Shown here: in pieces, positions 12,295 through 24,200 of the stretch
Position numbering within the stretch: the stretch's first letter is position 1
Layout: each line of letters starts with the position of its first letter
Assembly: GCA_014529385.2 (NCBI GenBank)
Contig: CM043971.1
Coordinates: 58,169,709-58,233,708, forward strand
Direction of reading: 5' to 3'
Length of the DNA: 64,000 nt
DNA from: Adiantum capillus-veneris
Lineage: Eukaryota; Streptophyta; Polypodiopsida; Polypodiales; Pteridaceae
The notes under the pieces: generated by a model
The model's database searches: none
Seen by the model: only the letters and a program-made list of their open reading frames with translations
What the model was told of the DNA's origin: nothing
Program-made: the position numbers and the translations under genes

Positions 12295-15200
12295 TGTCTC
12301 ATGGTGTTCCATTGTCTCCATCCTCTCCCCTTTCACTGCACACTCTGACATGGTATTAGAGCACCAGGATGTAGATCTACCATCGCCATCAGCAAGGAGA
12401 CCATTGCAGGAAGTTCCATCACGAAGAAACCCTCGGCTGCCACCTACATATTATTTACCCTAGCGTTTTTGGCAGCTTGCTAGTGTTTTCGCCTTTTGCA
12501 TTTTTCCTCCCCCCCCCAGTGCCTCCTCGCCTACACCCATTTGCTAGCGTTTTTGCTTATGCCTCGACATTTTTTGTTGGCTAGCGTTTCTTGCAAGCAA
12601 AGGGTTCTTCTCCATTAGCGCCTTCTTCTACGCCCCTCTACTACCTAGCGTTTTTGGCTAGCACGCGTTTTTCTGCCTATGCAGCCAGCGGTTTTGCTTC
12701 GCCAACAAGGGAGGTCTTTCACCCCTGCGTTTTTAAGTTTTTGTGCTACCCATTGGAGTCCTCTTCCGGCCGGAGTTTTCCCTCCTCGACCAACCGAGGT
12801 TTCCTTACATTGCTGCCCGCAACCGACTCATGGACCTTCCACATGCAGATCCGGGCCTGTTTTCCCTAATTTTCAGCCAGAAGTTTGTGCCCCACCCGTC
12901 CTCGTGCCCAACAATCAGCACCTGGTGTCCCTTGACACTGTGAGGATGGCTCAATGTGTTGTTTATAGGAGCATTCCAACCCCCTTTGCTGCGTTTTCCG
13001 GCATGGATAGCACCTTCACCTTTGCCTCATCAGGTTCCCTTCAGTTACCCACCTGATTCACAGGTCTTTACCCCCTACCCGCACCAGACCGCGGTGTGGC
13101 GCTTACACGACGCGTTTTCAGATCGCATTTCACCTTTGCTCCTCTGTCACGTGCACATCTAACCCTATGTGTACGTGGACAAGCTACTTCATGACTAGGG
13201 TTCAGTTCAGTTAGCTTAGGAAGTGTTCTGGAACTTTGGTGAGTCTGTTCGCAGACCGTGCATGTCCAGACACTTAGAGTAGATGCATATCCTCTGGTTG
13301 CACACAACATGACCATCACCATTACCATCAGATTCCATCAGGAGCATTATATAGTGCAAAAAAACTATTTTCCCTATTTTAGCCATTTTTCACTTATTAT
13401 TTTTAAGTGACTTTTGTTGGGAACTCTGTACGGCAAATTGCCTAAGCAGATATACAAGAAACCCTAGCGCTAGCACTTTCTGGCAGAAGAGGCAGCAGGG
13501 ACCAACCATCCGACAGTGCACCTTCTCAACAAGGACCCCCCCAACGGATACCATAGCGTTTTTGCTTCAAGACTCATCCAAGTGTTTTGCAATTGCAGAT
13601 CAGCCCTGGCGATAGCAGATTTGCACATCAAATCACTAGCGTTTTTGCATCAAGCACAGTTTCAGCCTTAGCGTTTTAGGAGCAGCAGGTAACCTAGCGT
13701 TTTGCAGTTTCTCCGCGACAAGACCAGTAGATAGACCAACGTTTTCAGTTTTCAGCATAGAGACACCGCAGAATAGCCCCCCAAACCTCGCAGATCTCAC
13801 CTTCCCGCAACAGATCCTCGCCGCACGGTCAGATCAGCCAGTGTTTGCAGATTCAGCCCGGAAAACGCAGATTTCAGCATCTACATTTCAGCGCGTCATC
13901 GTTGCATCGTTGTCATCGCGGTCGTCACTGACATAGAGTCAGAGTTCAGCCAAGACTTCTGGAGCGCAGGTAAAGAAGCAGAAAAGGAACCCTTTTATAC
14001 GTAAGACGCCCGAGGAAAAGAAGGTCTTGATGGCTGAAAACAAGTGCTTTATATGCGAGCAGAATGGTCATTTTGCCACCAGCTGTCCACAAAAGAAAAG
14101 GCCAGCTGACTCAGATGACAAAGAGGAGGAAAGGAATGAAGCCTATGCCCTCGCCAGGTTTAGTGCCAGACATGTTGGGCGACGGGCCTAGTACAGATGC
14201 CAGTGAGTTATGCAGAGCGTGGGGTAAAGTTAGAGACCAGATGGCACTTATCTTCTTTGATCCAGGTGCCAAAGCGAACTTTATCACGCCAGAATTAGCT
14301 ATGAAGCTGGGCATCACAGCTGAAGAGATGGGGTGTACCGTAGAGGCAGGATTGGCATGTCATGGCCACTCAGAGTGCGTTACTCCCATCATTGGAAAGC
14401 TGCGTCTGCGTATTCAGTCGCATGTGAACACAGAAGAGTTCTACATCATGCCACTGGAAGGATGTGATGTCTTGTTGGGGATCTCGTGGATGTTTCGAGT
14501 GCATGGAGTCTTGGATGCCTACAACAAAAAGATCACTGTACAGCATAGGGACAAAACTCACATCTTGGATGTAAAGCTAAGAGGAGAGTCAATCCCTATT
14601 GCATCTGCTTCTGCTATCACTTCTGTAATAAAGAATAATCTTCCTGCGTACTTCATTTTTGCACGTGATGTTTCAGATAGTTGTCAGTCACATTTATATG
14701 TGCTAGATAAAGACAGGCTAGCATTTTTGCAAAAGTTTAATGGCTGCTTTTCTGATTCATTACCATCTCAACTACCACCGGAGAGGCCCGAGGATCATGC
14801 GATTGATTTGGTGCCAGGTTGTAGCCCACCAAATAGACCACCGTATAGGATTAGTGAGGCGCAACGGAAAGAGATTATGAGCCAAGTGGAGGAGCTCTTA
14901 GAGAAAGGACTGATTCAGCCTAGCTCGTCACCCTATTGCTCTCCAGTGCTCTTAGTACAAAAGAAGGATGGCTTGTGGCGCATGTGTAATGATTACCGTG
15001 CGTTGAATAAGAATACCATCAAGAATAGGTTTCCTATTCCAAGGATTGATCTTATTCTTGATCGCCTAGAGGGTGCGGCGATCTTCAATAGGATCGACCT
15101 TAAAAGTGGGTACCATCAGATTCGAATTAGGCCTGAAGATGTGCACAAGACTGCGTTTAGAACGACATTTGGTCTCTACGAGTTCTTAGTGATGCCATTT

Positions 15201-18200
15201 GGTCTTACGAATGCTCCTGCTATGTTCAATAGGATGATGGATAGGATCTTCCGTCCATATCAGAACTTCGTCGGCACATTCTTTGATGACATGATAGTCT
15301 ACTCGAAGAATGAAGAGGACTGTGCACGATGTCCGTAGCCTTTTAGGGCTATGTTCTTACTACAAAAGATTCATTCGCAACTTTGCAGAGATTGCTTCAC
15401 CTTTACATGCTTCGCAGAAGAAAGAGTCACTTTCAGATGGACCCAAAAAGAGATTTCAGCTTTTAATCTCTTAAAGGAAAAGATGACTTCAAATCCAATC
15501 ATTGTTTTGCTAGATCTGAGGAAGTAATTTGTGGTCCAAGGTGACGCTTGTGTGTTAGGTGCAGCGGAATGAATGTTTGAACTTTGTTCAAGATGAGTGC
15601 TCCGAACTGTGCTCAAGGTTCCTTTTCGTTCTTATGGAAGGTAGAGCCTTCCGTTCTTAATGAGAGAGTGCAATGATCATAAACAAAGCGAATGGACACT
15701 GTGCGTGCAAATGTATGAGACTGAGAGATAGAGAGAGAAGAGAATACGACACCAGAGATGTTGTCAAACCCTCCTCCGAAGGCCCCACTCTTGTCGGCGA
15801 GAGTGGTCTACTATTGATTGCACAAACTGGTACAATGGGAATGCATGTGTTAGGTGCAGCGAAATGAATGTTGTATTTTCTCAAGATTAGTGACCTATAT
15901 TTGCTCAAGGTTCCTTTTAGTTCTTAGGGAAGGAGAGAGCCTTCCGTCTTTATGGAGAGTGCTATGATCACGATACGCCACCCGAGAGGTTGTAAAACCC
16001 TCCTCCGAAGGCCCCACTTTCGTCGGCGAGGGTGGTCTAACTTTGATTGCACAAAGTGGTACAATGCGTATGCAATGGACTGATGCAACTTGGACTATGT
16101 CGATGGCGACGACGGTGACGACCTTAGGGCTGAAATCTGAGATCTTCTAACTGCTGAATTTCGGGACTGTTTCGGTGGTTGAAAATGACTGTTTTGGCTG
16201 CGTTTTTCATGGCTAAGGATGGGGGAACTTCTGCAACCAATCTAGGGCGTTCTGCTGCAATTCATATGCTGAAAAACCTGCGTTTTTCAATGCTGAAATT
16301 GCTGATCCAAAACGCTGAGATTGCTGATCCAAAAACGCTGAGATTTGCAGATCTGCTGCTGCATTTTATGGCTGAAAACGCCGGGTTCAAAAACGCTAAT
16401 GGGCTGATCTTGTTGGCGACCAAAACGCTGAGGATTGGGCTGCTGTAGGTGTACAAAAACGCTAAGGGGGCTAACTTCTGGCGACGACTGCAAGTGAGGA
16501 AAAATGCCAGAGAAGGGGGGGCTGGCCTAGCGCTAGAAAACGCTAGGGGTGCTGAGCTCAGAAGTTTCCTGTTGAGCGGGAAGCTCCTGCTGCCTCTTCT
16601 TCCAGAAAGTGCTAAGTTGGGTTTGCTTATATATTAACTTAGCAAAATTGCCCTACCTACTTTTGTTGGAAAGTCACTTAAAAATAATAAGTGAAAATAA
16701 CCAAAAATAGGAAAATAGGCTAAATGCACTGGAAAATTCCCCTGACTGAATCTGATGGATTCTGAAGAGAATACCAATGATCATGCTGTGTGCACCCAGA
16801 GGATATGCATCTACACTCAGTGACTGGGCATGCACGGTCTACGAATAGACTCACAAAAGTGTCAGATCACTGCTAATCTAAACTGACTGAACCCTACTGT
16901 GGTGTAGCTTGTCCACGGACACATAGGGTTGAATGTGTCACGTGACATCCCCTCCTTTTCAAAGTGAGGTACTAGTACCGAACTGTATGGCGTCAAGGGA
17001 GATCGCCAACAGCATGAATCCTGGAAGGGACTCTTTGCCGGGCCCACTCTAATGTGTGGGTCGTGCGGTACTTGAACTTCATAAAGGTCTGCAACGCTTG
17101 CTTCTTTAAGCCGCGCCGAAAGCGACACAAAGTCTGTTGTGGCTCCTTCCTTGCTTCAACTTCGTCTAGAGACCTGCTTCTTTCATCTTCAAGAATCTCC
17201 ATGGCTAAAAATTCCTGAAACCATCTCCAACACAAAACCATGAACATACCCATTCCATGTAAAGTGAAGGAAAAATATCTTGTCTCCTCTAAAGACTCTG
17301 TATGCAATGTAGATGAACATAGAGACGGAGTGACAACCCGTTCATCAAACACATGCAAACAATGAGGTCGAATCTTTTCTGTTTGATCAAAATCAATCAA
17401 CTGTGGCAAATCACAATGGAAATGCCCATGCTTGGTGCTCATACTATCATGAGCTCGTTCGGAAAATGTGTCATGCCAAGGAAGAGATATGGAATGTGAC
17501 TTTCTTACATACATACTTTTCAGCTTTTCATGAGAAATCCGCATACATTCGTGCTCATCCATGAGAGAAACGTGCTCAACATACAATATGTCATGCCTAG
17601 GAAAAGGGATCACATAACGATGCTGACTAAAATATAGGAAACAATCACGAATGAAACATTCGAACAATGCGTGCGTATCAATCATGCGAACACATAATAC
17701 TTCTTGTGAGGGTTCTCTGGACCTAGGCTTGAGAGCCAAGATCGATCCTTCGTGATTGATCGAATCTGCAACGAGGTTAGCTTCGCTAGAAAAAGTATCC
17801 ACTAACACATCATCCTTGTGAACAATCACATCATCTACATGCACCTCATCATGCTTGTGAGAAATCACATCTTGATCATGCAAATCATCATGCTTGTCAT
17901 TGTCATCCAAATCATCATGCAAATCATTATCATTCAAATCATCATGCTTCTCGTAATCATGCAAATCCTGTGTCTCATGCTGTGGAGAAAAAGAGATTGA
18001 GAGAATCTCCTTATCCCGAAGCCTTTCGACCTTGTCGTGCATATTAGCAATGAGAGATGGAGAAGGAGCAATGTCCTCTCCATGAATGACAATAGGAGAA
18101 TCACTGTCGGCATTGAGAGTTATAGTGTTAGCCGTAAATTTCATGAGAGCGTCATTATCACGAAACCATCGAATGCTCAAAATCATATCACATCCTGCGA

Positions 18201-21200
18201 GAGGAGAACCAACAAATCTTCTAGTGAAGGCAATCTGTTGAATTGCAAACAACACATCAAGGCACTCCTCCGTGATGAGAGCGTCCATACCAGGACGAAA
18301 GCCAGAGACCTCGATGGGAGATCTCGGACTAACTTCGAGGCGGGCTCTCTCAACAAAAGAGGAGTTGATCACATCATGCATACTACCTGGGTCAAACAAT
18401 ATGACAAAACGGTGCCTCGACGTACGACCATAACATTTAATGAGAGAATCATCAATGGGAGGGTCCTGAGAAACTTTGGACACAATCGTGTTATCATTCA
18501 TTGCATTGACAAATGTAGTGGGTGCTGTGGGTTCTTTAGATTCATTCGATTCAAGCTTAGGACATGTTCTTTTTATGTGACCCTTAATGTGACAATGAAA
18601 ACAACGACCTTCCTTAGAATAAGTGCTTTGTTCTTCCGACGTGATGTATCCTCCTACAATTCCTTGTTCTACCTTTTCATCTGGAGTAAGCTTAGGTTTA
18701 GCAGTTGTGTTAGCCTTACCCTTAGATTCATTGGAAGAATTCTTTGATGAGAGACTGTTGGAAGATTGGTTAGAAGAGTTATCATTCTTACCGTTCTTAT
18801 CGTTCTGCGGCTTCTGAGAAGTCTGCGCGGTACTTGTGGAAGTCTTATTCTCCTTAGGCTTCCCGTTGTTGTGCTTCATCTCGTGGGCGAGAGCAATTGC
18901 TACCGCTTTGTTGAGATCGATTGGATCGAGTACCTCGACATCATACTTGATATACTCATCCAATCCGTAAAGAAATGCCTCCTTGCGCTTCGCATCCAAT
19001 TTGCGTAATTGAGTGTCGAGCTGCAAAACACGATTAGAGAAAGACATAACTGGCATACCGTTTTGCTTGAGAGCTCGCCAATCGTCTTTCAATCGTGCAA
19101 GGTACTGCGTTGGCATAAACCGCGCCTTGAGCTTGTCTTGGAAATGAGCCCAACTAAAAGAGAGGGACGTGAAATCGTTGGCTGCCTCTAGGTACGCAAC
19201 TAGCTGTGCCTCTCGCCATGCCTGGTACCAATTGATGGCATCACCGGCAAGGTACATAGTTGCCGTCAAAACTTTGCTATTTCCTGTCTTCTTAGTTGTC
19301 GCAAAATAAGCATTAAATTGATGCAACCAAGAATGAATAACAGTAGCATCCATCTTACCGTCATACTTACTGAAAGTCAACTTCTCTGTGACTGGATTGT
19401 GTAAATCCGCATCGTGGCTTGTGCCACTTGTCGAACTCCCACGATCTTTCGGTGGTTCGGTCTTCGAGGTTAGCGCTTGTCGAAGCAATTCTCGAGTGCA
19501 AAGCTCTCGTTAAGCCTCACGCTCGGTCTCCAAAGCCAATCTGTGAGCGGCACGATCGGCCTCCAAGGCCGCGTTTCTTGCTACCTCGTCCGCCTTTCTT
19601 TGTTGCTTTTGTTCTTTGTGTTCGTTGCGCTCGTGTTCTAAAGCAAGGCGATTGTCTTCTTGTTTTGCGGCAAGCTTTGCGTTTCTTTCATCGCGCTCAC
19701 GGTCCTGAGCAAGGCGATTTGCTTCTTGTCTATCCATCATGGCCATCATCTGCTTGACCATTGCCTCCATAGGGTTTGGTGCACTTGGTGGCGTAGATGG
19801 CGAAGGAGGAGGGTTGAAGAAATCATCTCCGGGTGGGGAACAGTCTTCGTCGCCTCTCTCATGCTCATCACCTGTATGCGAAGTATCCATTCCGCTTCGG
19901 GTGACGACCATGCACTATGATCTTGGGTTCTTAAGTTCGCGAGGAACTTGGGTTCTTGAGAGTCTTGAGGTTCTTGAAGTTCTTGATTCTTGAGGGTCTT
20001 GGGTTCTTGAGGTTCTTGCGGTTCTTGAGTCTTGAGGGTCTTGGGTTCTTGAGGTTCTTGAGGTTTTCTTTCGCTTGCAAATCGCGTTGGAGAATAATCT
20101 TCTCTTGACCCGAGTTCTACTCCTGTCTCCGGGCGCACCCCTTGGCGGCCTTGTGCTCACACCAAGGTTGCTTTTTCCCACCTCGCGTCGATTGACCGGC
20201 CGCTAAGTGCACGGTCCGCTCTCAATGAGTGAAAAGAGACACAAGGGGAGACTGGACAAGCCCTTCTTTCTTGGGATTCCTGTCACTCTTCAACAAAACA
20301 CGATTAGGACTCGACACGCCCAAGCGAACTTGGGTTCGTGCGATCGCAACAAGCAAAAAAATTCTTCTGGTTCTTGTGGTTCTTCCCTTGAGTAGTACGG
20401 AACACTTCCAAAGCTCTGATACCAATGTCAGGTGCAACGGAATGAATGTTGTATTTTCTCAAGATTAGTGATCTATATTTGCTAAAGGTTCCTTTTAGTT
20501 CTTAGGGAAGGAGAGAACCTTCCGTCTTTATGGAGAGTGCTATGATCACGAACAAAGTTAGTAGATATTGAGCATGCAAGTGTATGAGACTGAGAGAAGG
20601 AGAGAGAAGAGATACAACATCCGAGAGGTTGTAAAACCCTCCTCCGAAGGCCCCACTCTCGGTCTAACTTTGATTGCACAAAGTGGTACAATGCGTATGC
20701 AATGGACTGATGCAACTTGGACTATGTCGATGGCGACGACGGTGACGACCTTAGGGCTGAAATCTGAGATCTTCTAACTGCTGAATTTCGGGACTGTTTC
20801 GGTGGTTGAAAATGACTGTTTTGGCTCGTTTTTCATGGCTAAGGATGGGGGAACTTCTGCAACCAATCTGGGGCGGTTCTGCTGCGATTCATCTGCTGAA
20901 AAACCTGCGTTTTTCAATGCTGAAATTGCTGATCCAAAACGCTGAGATTGCTGATCCAAAAACGCTAAGATTTGCAGATCTGCTGCTGCATTTTATGGCT
21001 GAAAACGCTGGGTTCAAAAACGCTAATGGGCTGATCTTGCTGGCGACCAAAACGCTGAGGATTGGGCTGCTGAGGTGTACAAAAACGCTAAGGGGGCTGA
21101 CTTCTGGCGACGGCTGCAAGTGAGGAAAAACGCCAGAGAAGGGGGGCTGGCCTAGCACTAGAAAACGCTAGGGGTGCTGAGGGGGGGTACTGCTGAGAAG

Positions 21201-24200
21201 TTGCCTCTTGAGCGGGAAGCTCCTGCTGCCTCTTCTGCCAGAAAGTGCTAAGTTGGGTTTGCTTATATATTAACTTAGCAAAATTGCCCTACCTACTTTT
21301 GTTGAAAAGTCACTTAAAAATAGTAAGTGAAAATAACCAAAAATAGACTAAATGCACTGGAAAATGCCCCTGACTGAATCTGATGGATTCCGAAGGGAAT
21401 ACTGATGATCATGTTGTGTGCAACCAGAGGATATGCATCTACACTCAGTGACTCGGCATGCATGGTCTACGAATAGACTCACAAAAGTGCGAGATCACTG
21501 CTAGTCTAAACTGACTGAACCCTGTTGTGGTGTAGCTTGTCCACGGACACATAGGGTTGGATGTGTCACGTGACAGCATGTGACTGATGCAAGTCTAGGC
21601 TATGTCGGTGTCGACGACGAGGATGGCGAGACCGACGCTATGGCTGAAATCTGTTGTACTTCTACTGCTGTCCAAAAACGCTAATGGGTGATTTCTGCTA
21701 CGGCTGAAAACGCTATGGAAAACGCTGCCTTTGCTGGTCTTTATGGCTGAAAACCTGCGGGTACTTGGGCTGAAATCTGATGGTTCTTATCTGCTGAAAA
21801 TCTGTTGATGCTAATGCTGAAAACGCCATGCACAAGGGAGGGCAAGCTGGCTCCAAAAACGCTAGGGCTGCAATTCTGGAAAACGCTATATGCTAGGATC
21901 TGCTGGCGATGAACCTCTTGCTGAAAACGCCAAGGTCTGGAAGCTAGGCGATGAAGATGGAAAACGCTAGGGAGTCTCCTTGACGGAAATCGCCCCCAAG
22001 GGGTTCTTGCTTGAGAAGCTGCATGTTGAGCGGTGGAGCTCCTGCTGCCTCTTCAACCATTTAGTGCTAGTCTAGGTTTGCTTATATACAAACTTACTCA
22101 ATTTGCCCTACCTACTTTCCAACAAAAGTCACTTAAAAATAATAAGTGAAAAAGTCAAAAATAGGTAATATAGGCTAAATGCACTGGAAAATTCCCCTGA
22201 AGGATTCCCCTGATGGATTCTAATGGGAATGCTTATTATCATGCTATATGCAACCAGAGGATATGCATCTACACTAAGTGACTAGGCATGCACAGTCTAC
22301 GAATAGACTCACAAAAGTGCCAGATCACTTCTAATCTAGACTGACTGGACTGACTGAACCCTGATCATGTTGTAGCTTGTCCACGAACACATAGGGTTGG
22401 ATGTGTCACGTGACATTGTGGCACTAACATTGGTGCGGTGCTAATGCAAGATGGCAGGGTAGTAGCCTATGAGAGCAGAATCTTGCAAGGGCCAGAGATG
22501 ACCATGCAAGTCTATGAAAAAGAGTTATTGGTTGTGATTCATGCGCTCTTAAGTTGGAAAGACTACCTGCTAGGTGCTGATTTTGTTGTCCAAACGGATC
22601 ATCAGTCTTTGCGATACTTTCTGACACAGTCAAAGCTATCCGAAAAGCATATGCGATGGGCAAACATTCTTTCCATGTTTCATTTCCACATTGTGCATGT
22701 GGAAGGCAAGAAGAATGTTGTGGCTGATGCGTTATCAAGAAAGCCACAAATTTCAGCTGTGTCAAATCCTTATCATCATGAGCTTGATGACATGAAGGGA
22801 CAGTATGCGATTGACGAAGATTTTGCAAGGATCTTCGAACAATTACAGGAAGGACAACGTCATGAGCACTACCTCCTCAGAGATGGTTTTATGATGATGC
22901 ATGGCAGACTCTATGTCACTAGGCCATTGCGACATAAGGTCATGGTAGAGAGTCATGTCCCACCGTATGCAGGGCATCGTGGTATAGATGATACAGTGAA
23001 AGCGGTTGAGACATTCTTTTATTGGCCTACCTTGAGGAGAGATGTGCATGCCTTTGTGCGAGCATGCGTGATTTGCCAAAAGGTCAAGTTTGACAGGCAA
23101 AAGGCACCAGGGCTGTTACAGCCATTGTCGATTCCAGATAAACCATGGGAAAGCATAGCTATGGATTTTATCTTTGATCTTCCAAGAATACAGACAGGGA
23201 ATGATGGAATCTGGACCATTATTTGCAGATTCAACAAGCAAGCTCATTTCATTTCTGTTAGGAAGAAGATAAAACCAGATCAGATGGCACGTCTCTTTAT
23301 GTACAATATCTTTAAGTACCATGGTATGCCACAGTTGATTGTCAGTGACCGTGATCCACGCATGACAAGTCTATTCTGGAGAGGCATATTTGAGAATATG
23401 GGCACTACGCTTAAGTTTTCATCGTCGTTTCATCCACAGACAGATGGCAGTCAGAAGAGGCAAATTCTACTGTCTTGGATCTGCTTAAGTGCTATGTGTC
23501 AGAGCACAAGGCAAAGTGGGAGCAGTATTTGCCGTTGGTTGAGTATGCGTACAATAATACAATGCATTCTTCAACAGGCAAAGCACCTTTTGAAATTGTG
23601 AAAGGTCATGTGAAAGTTCCTTTCATTTTGCATACCAAGGAAAAGATCTTTCAAGCAGATCAATATGTACAGAATATGGATGAAATGTACCAGAAGATAA
23701 AGCATGCCCTTGAAAGGACACAGGCAAAGCAAAAGAAAGCTGCTAATCTCCACTGTCGTGAATTGCTGTTTTCACTTGGTGATTGGGTATTGTTGCGGTT
23801 TGAAAAGGTACGCTTAAAGAAGCGAAAGGGTAAAGAAAGTCTCTTTACAAAGGCTTAGTATGCGTTACTATGAGCCTTTTCAAGTAGCAGAGAAGATCAA
23901 TGACGTCAGTTACATAGGCTGAAATTGCTTGAGAACTGGAAGATTCACAATGCCTTTCACGTGAGTCTTCTCAGACCATTTATCGATGATGTGCCAGAGC
24001 ATATGGCAATTGAAGAGCAGCCAGAAGTTGAAGAGTTTGATGAAATTTTGGTCCTAGAACAGATCATGGCACACAAGGAAAGAAAAGTCAAAGGCAAGGT
24101 TACAAGGCGATATTTGGTGAAGTTCAAGAACTATCCACCTATGGATGCAAAGTAGATGGAAGAGAGTGAATTGTTAGAGTCACCCAATGTATTGCAACTT

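Larger units (their letters stand above)
15848..21575 (-). mobile_element. G2, most complete G-family element
   Basis: LTRs at 15848-16947 (3') and 20426-21575 (5'). The TSD GCATG is perfect (15843-15847 and 21576-21580). The PBS on the minus strand at 20413-20424 reads TGGTATCAGAGC. The polypurine tract (CTTTGAAAAGGAGGGGA on the minus strand) abuts the 3' LTR at 16948. The 3.5-kb internal region has one long Gag-type frame with a single stop, and no RT or integrase. It inserted into solo LTR S1. Confidence 0.92.
15553..22415 (-). mobile_element. S1, G-type solo LTR inserted in G3 (itself split by G2)
   Basis: 15553-15847 plus 21581-22415 make one minus-oriented LTR of about 1.13 kb (TGTTAGGTG ... 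CACGTGACA in plus coordinates) with no internal region. The TSD TTGTG is perfect (15548-15552 and 22416-22420). Removing it makes the G3 RNase H frame continuous. It is best explained by a full G element that lost its body by LTR-LTR recombination. Confidence 0.88.

Noticed and set aside
16993-17700. G-family C-terminal domain as an envelope protein
   Set aside because: No signal peptide and no clear membrane span (the LCWRWFQEF region is too short), no furin-type site. There is no positive evidence for env.
18037-18817. Plus-strand 236-aa frame inside G2
   Set aside because: Antisense of the G2 Gag/protease frame, with no recognisable domain.
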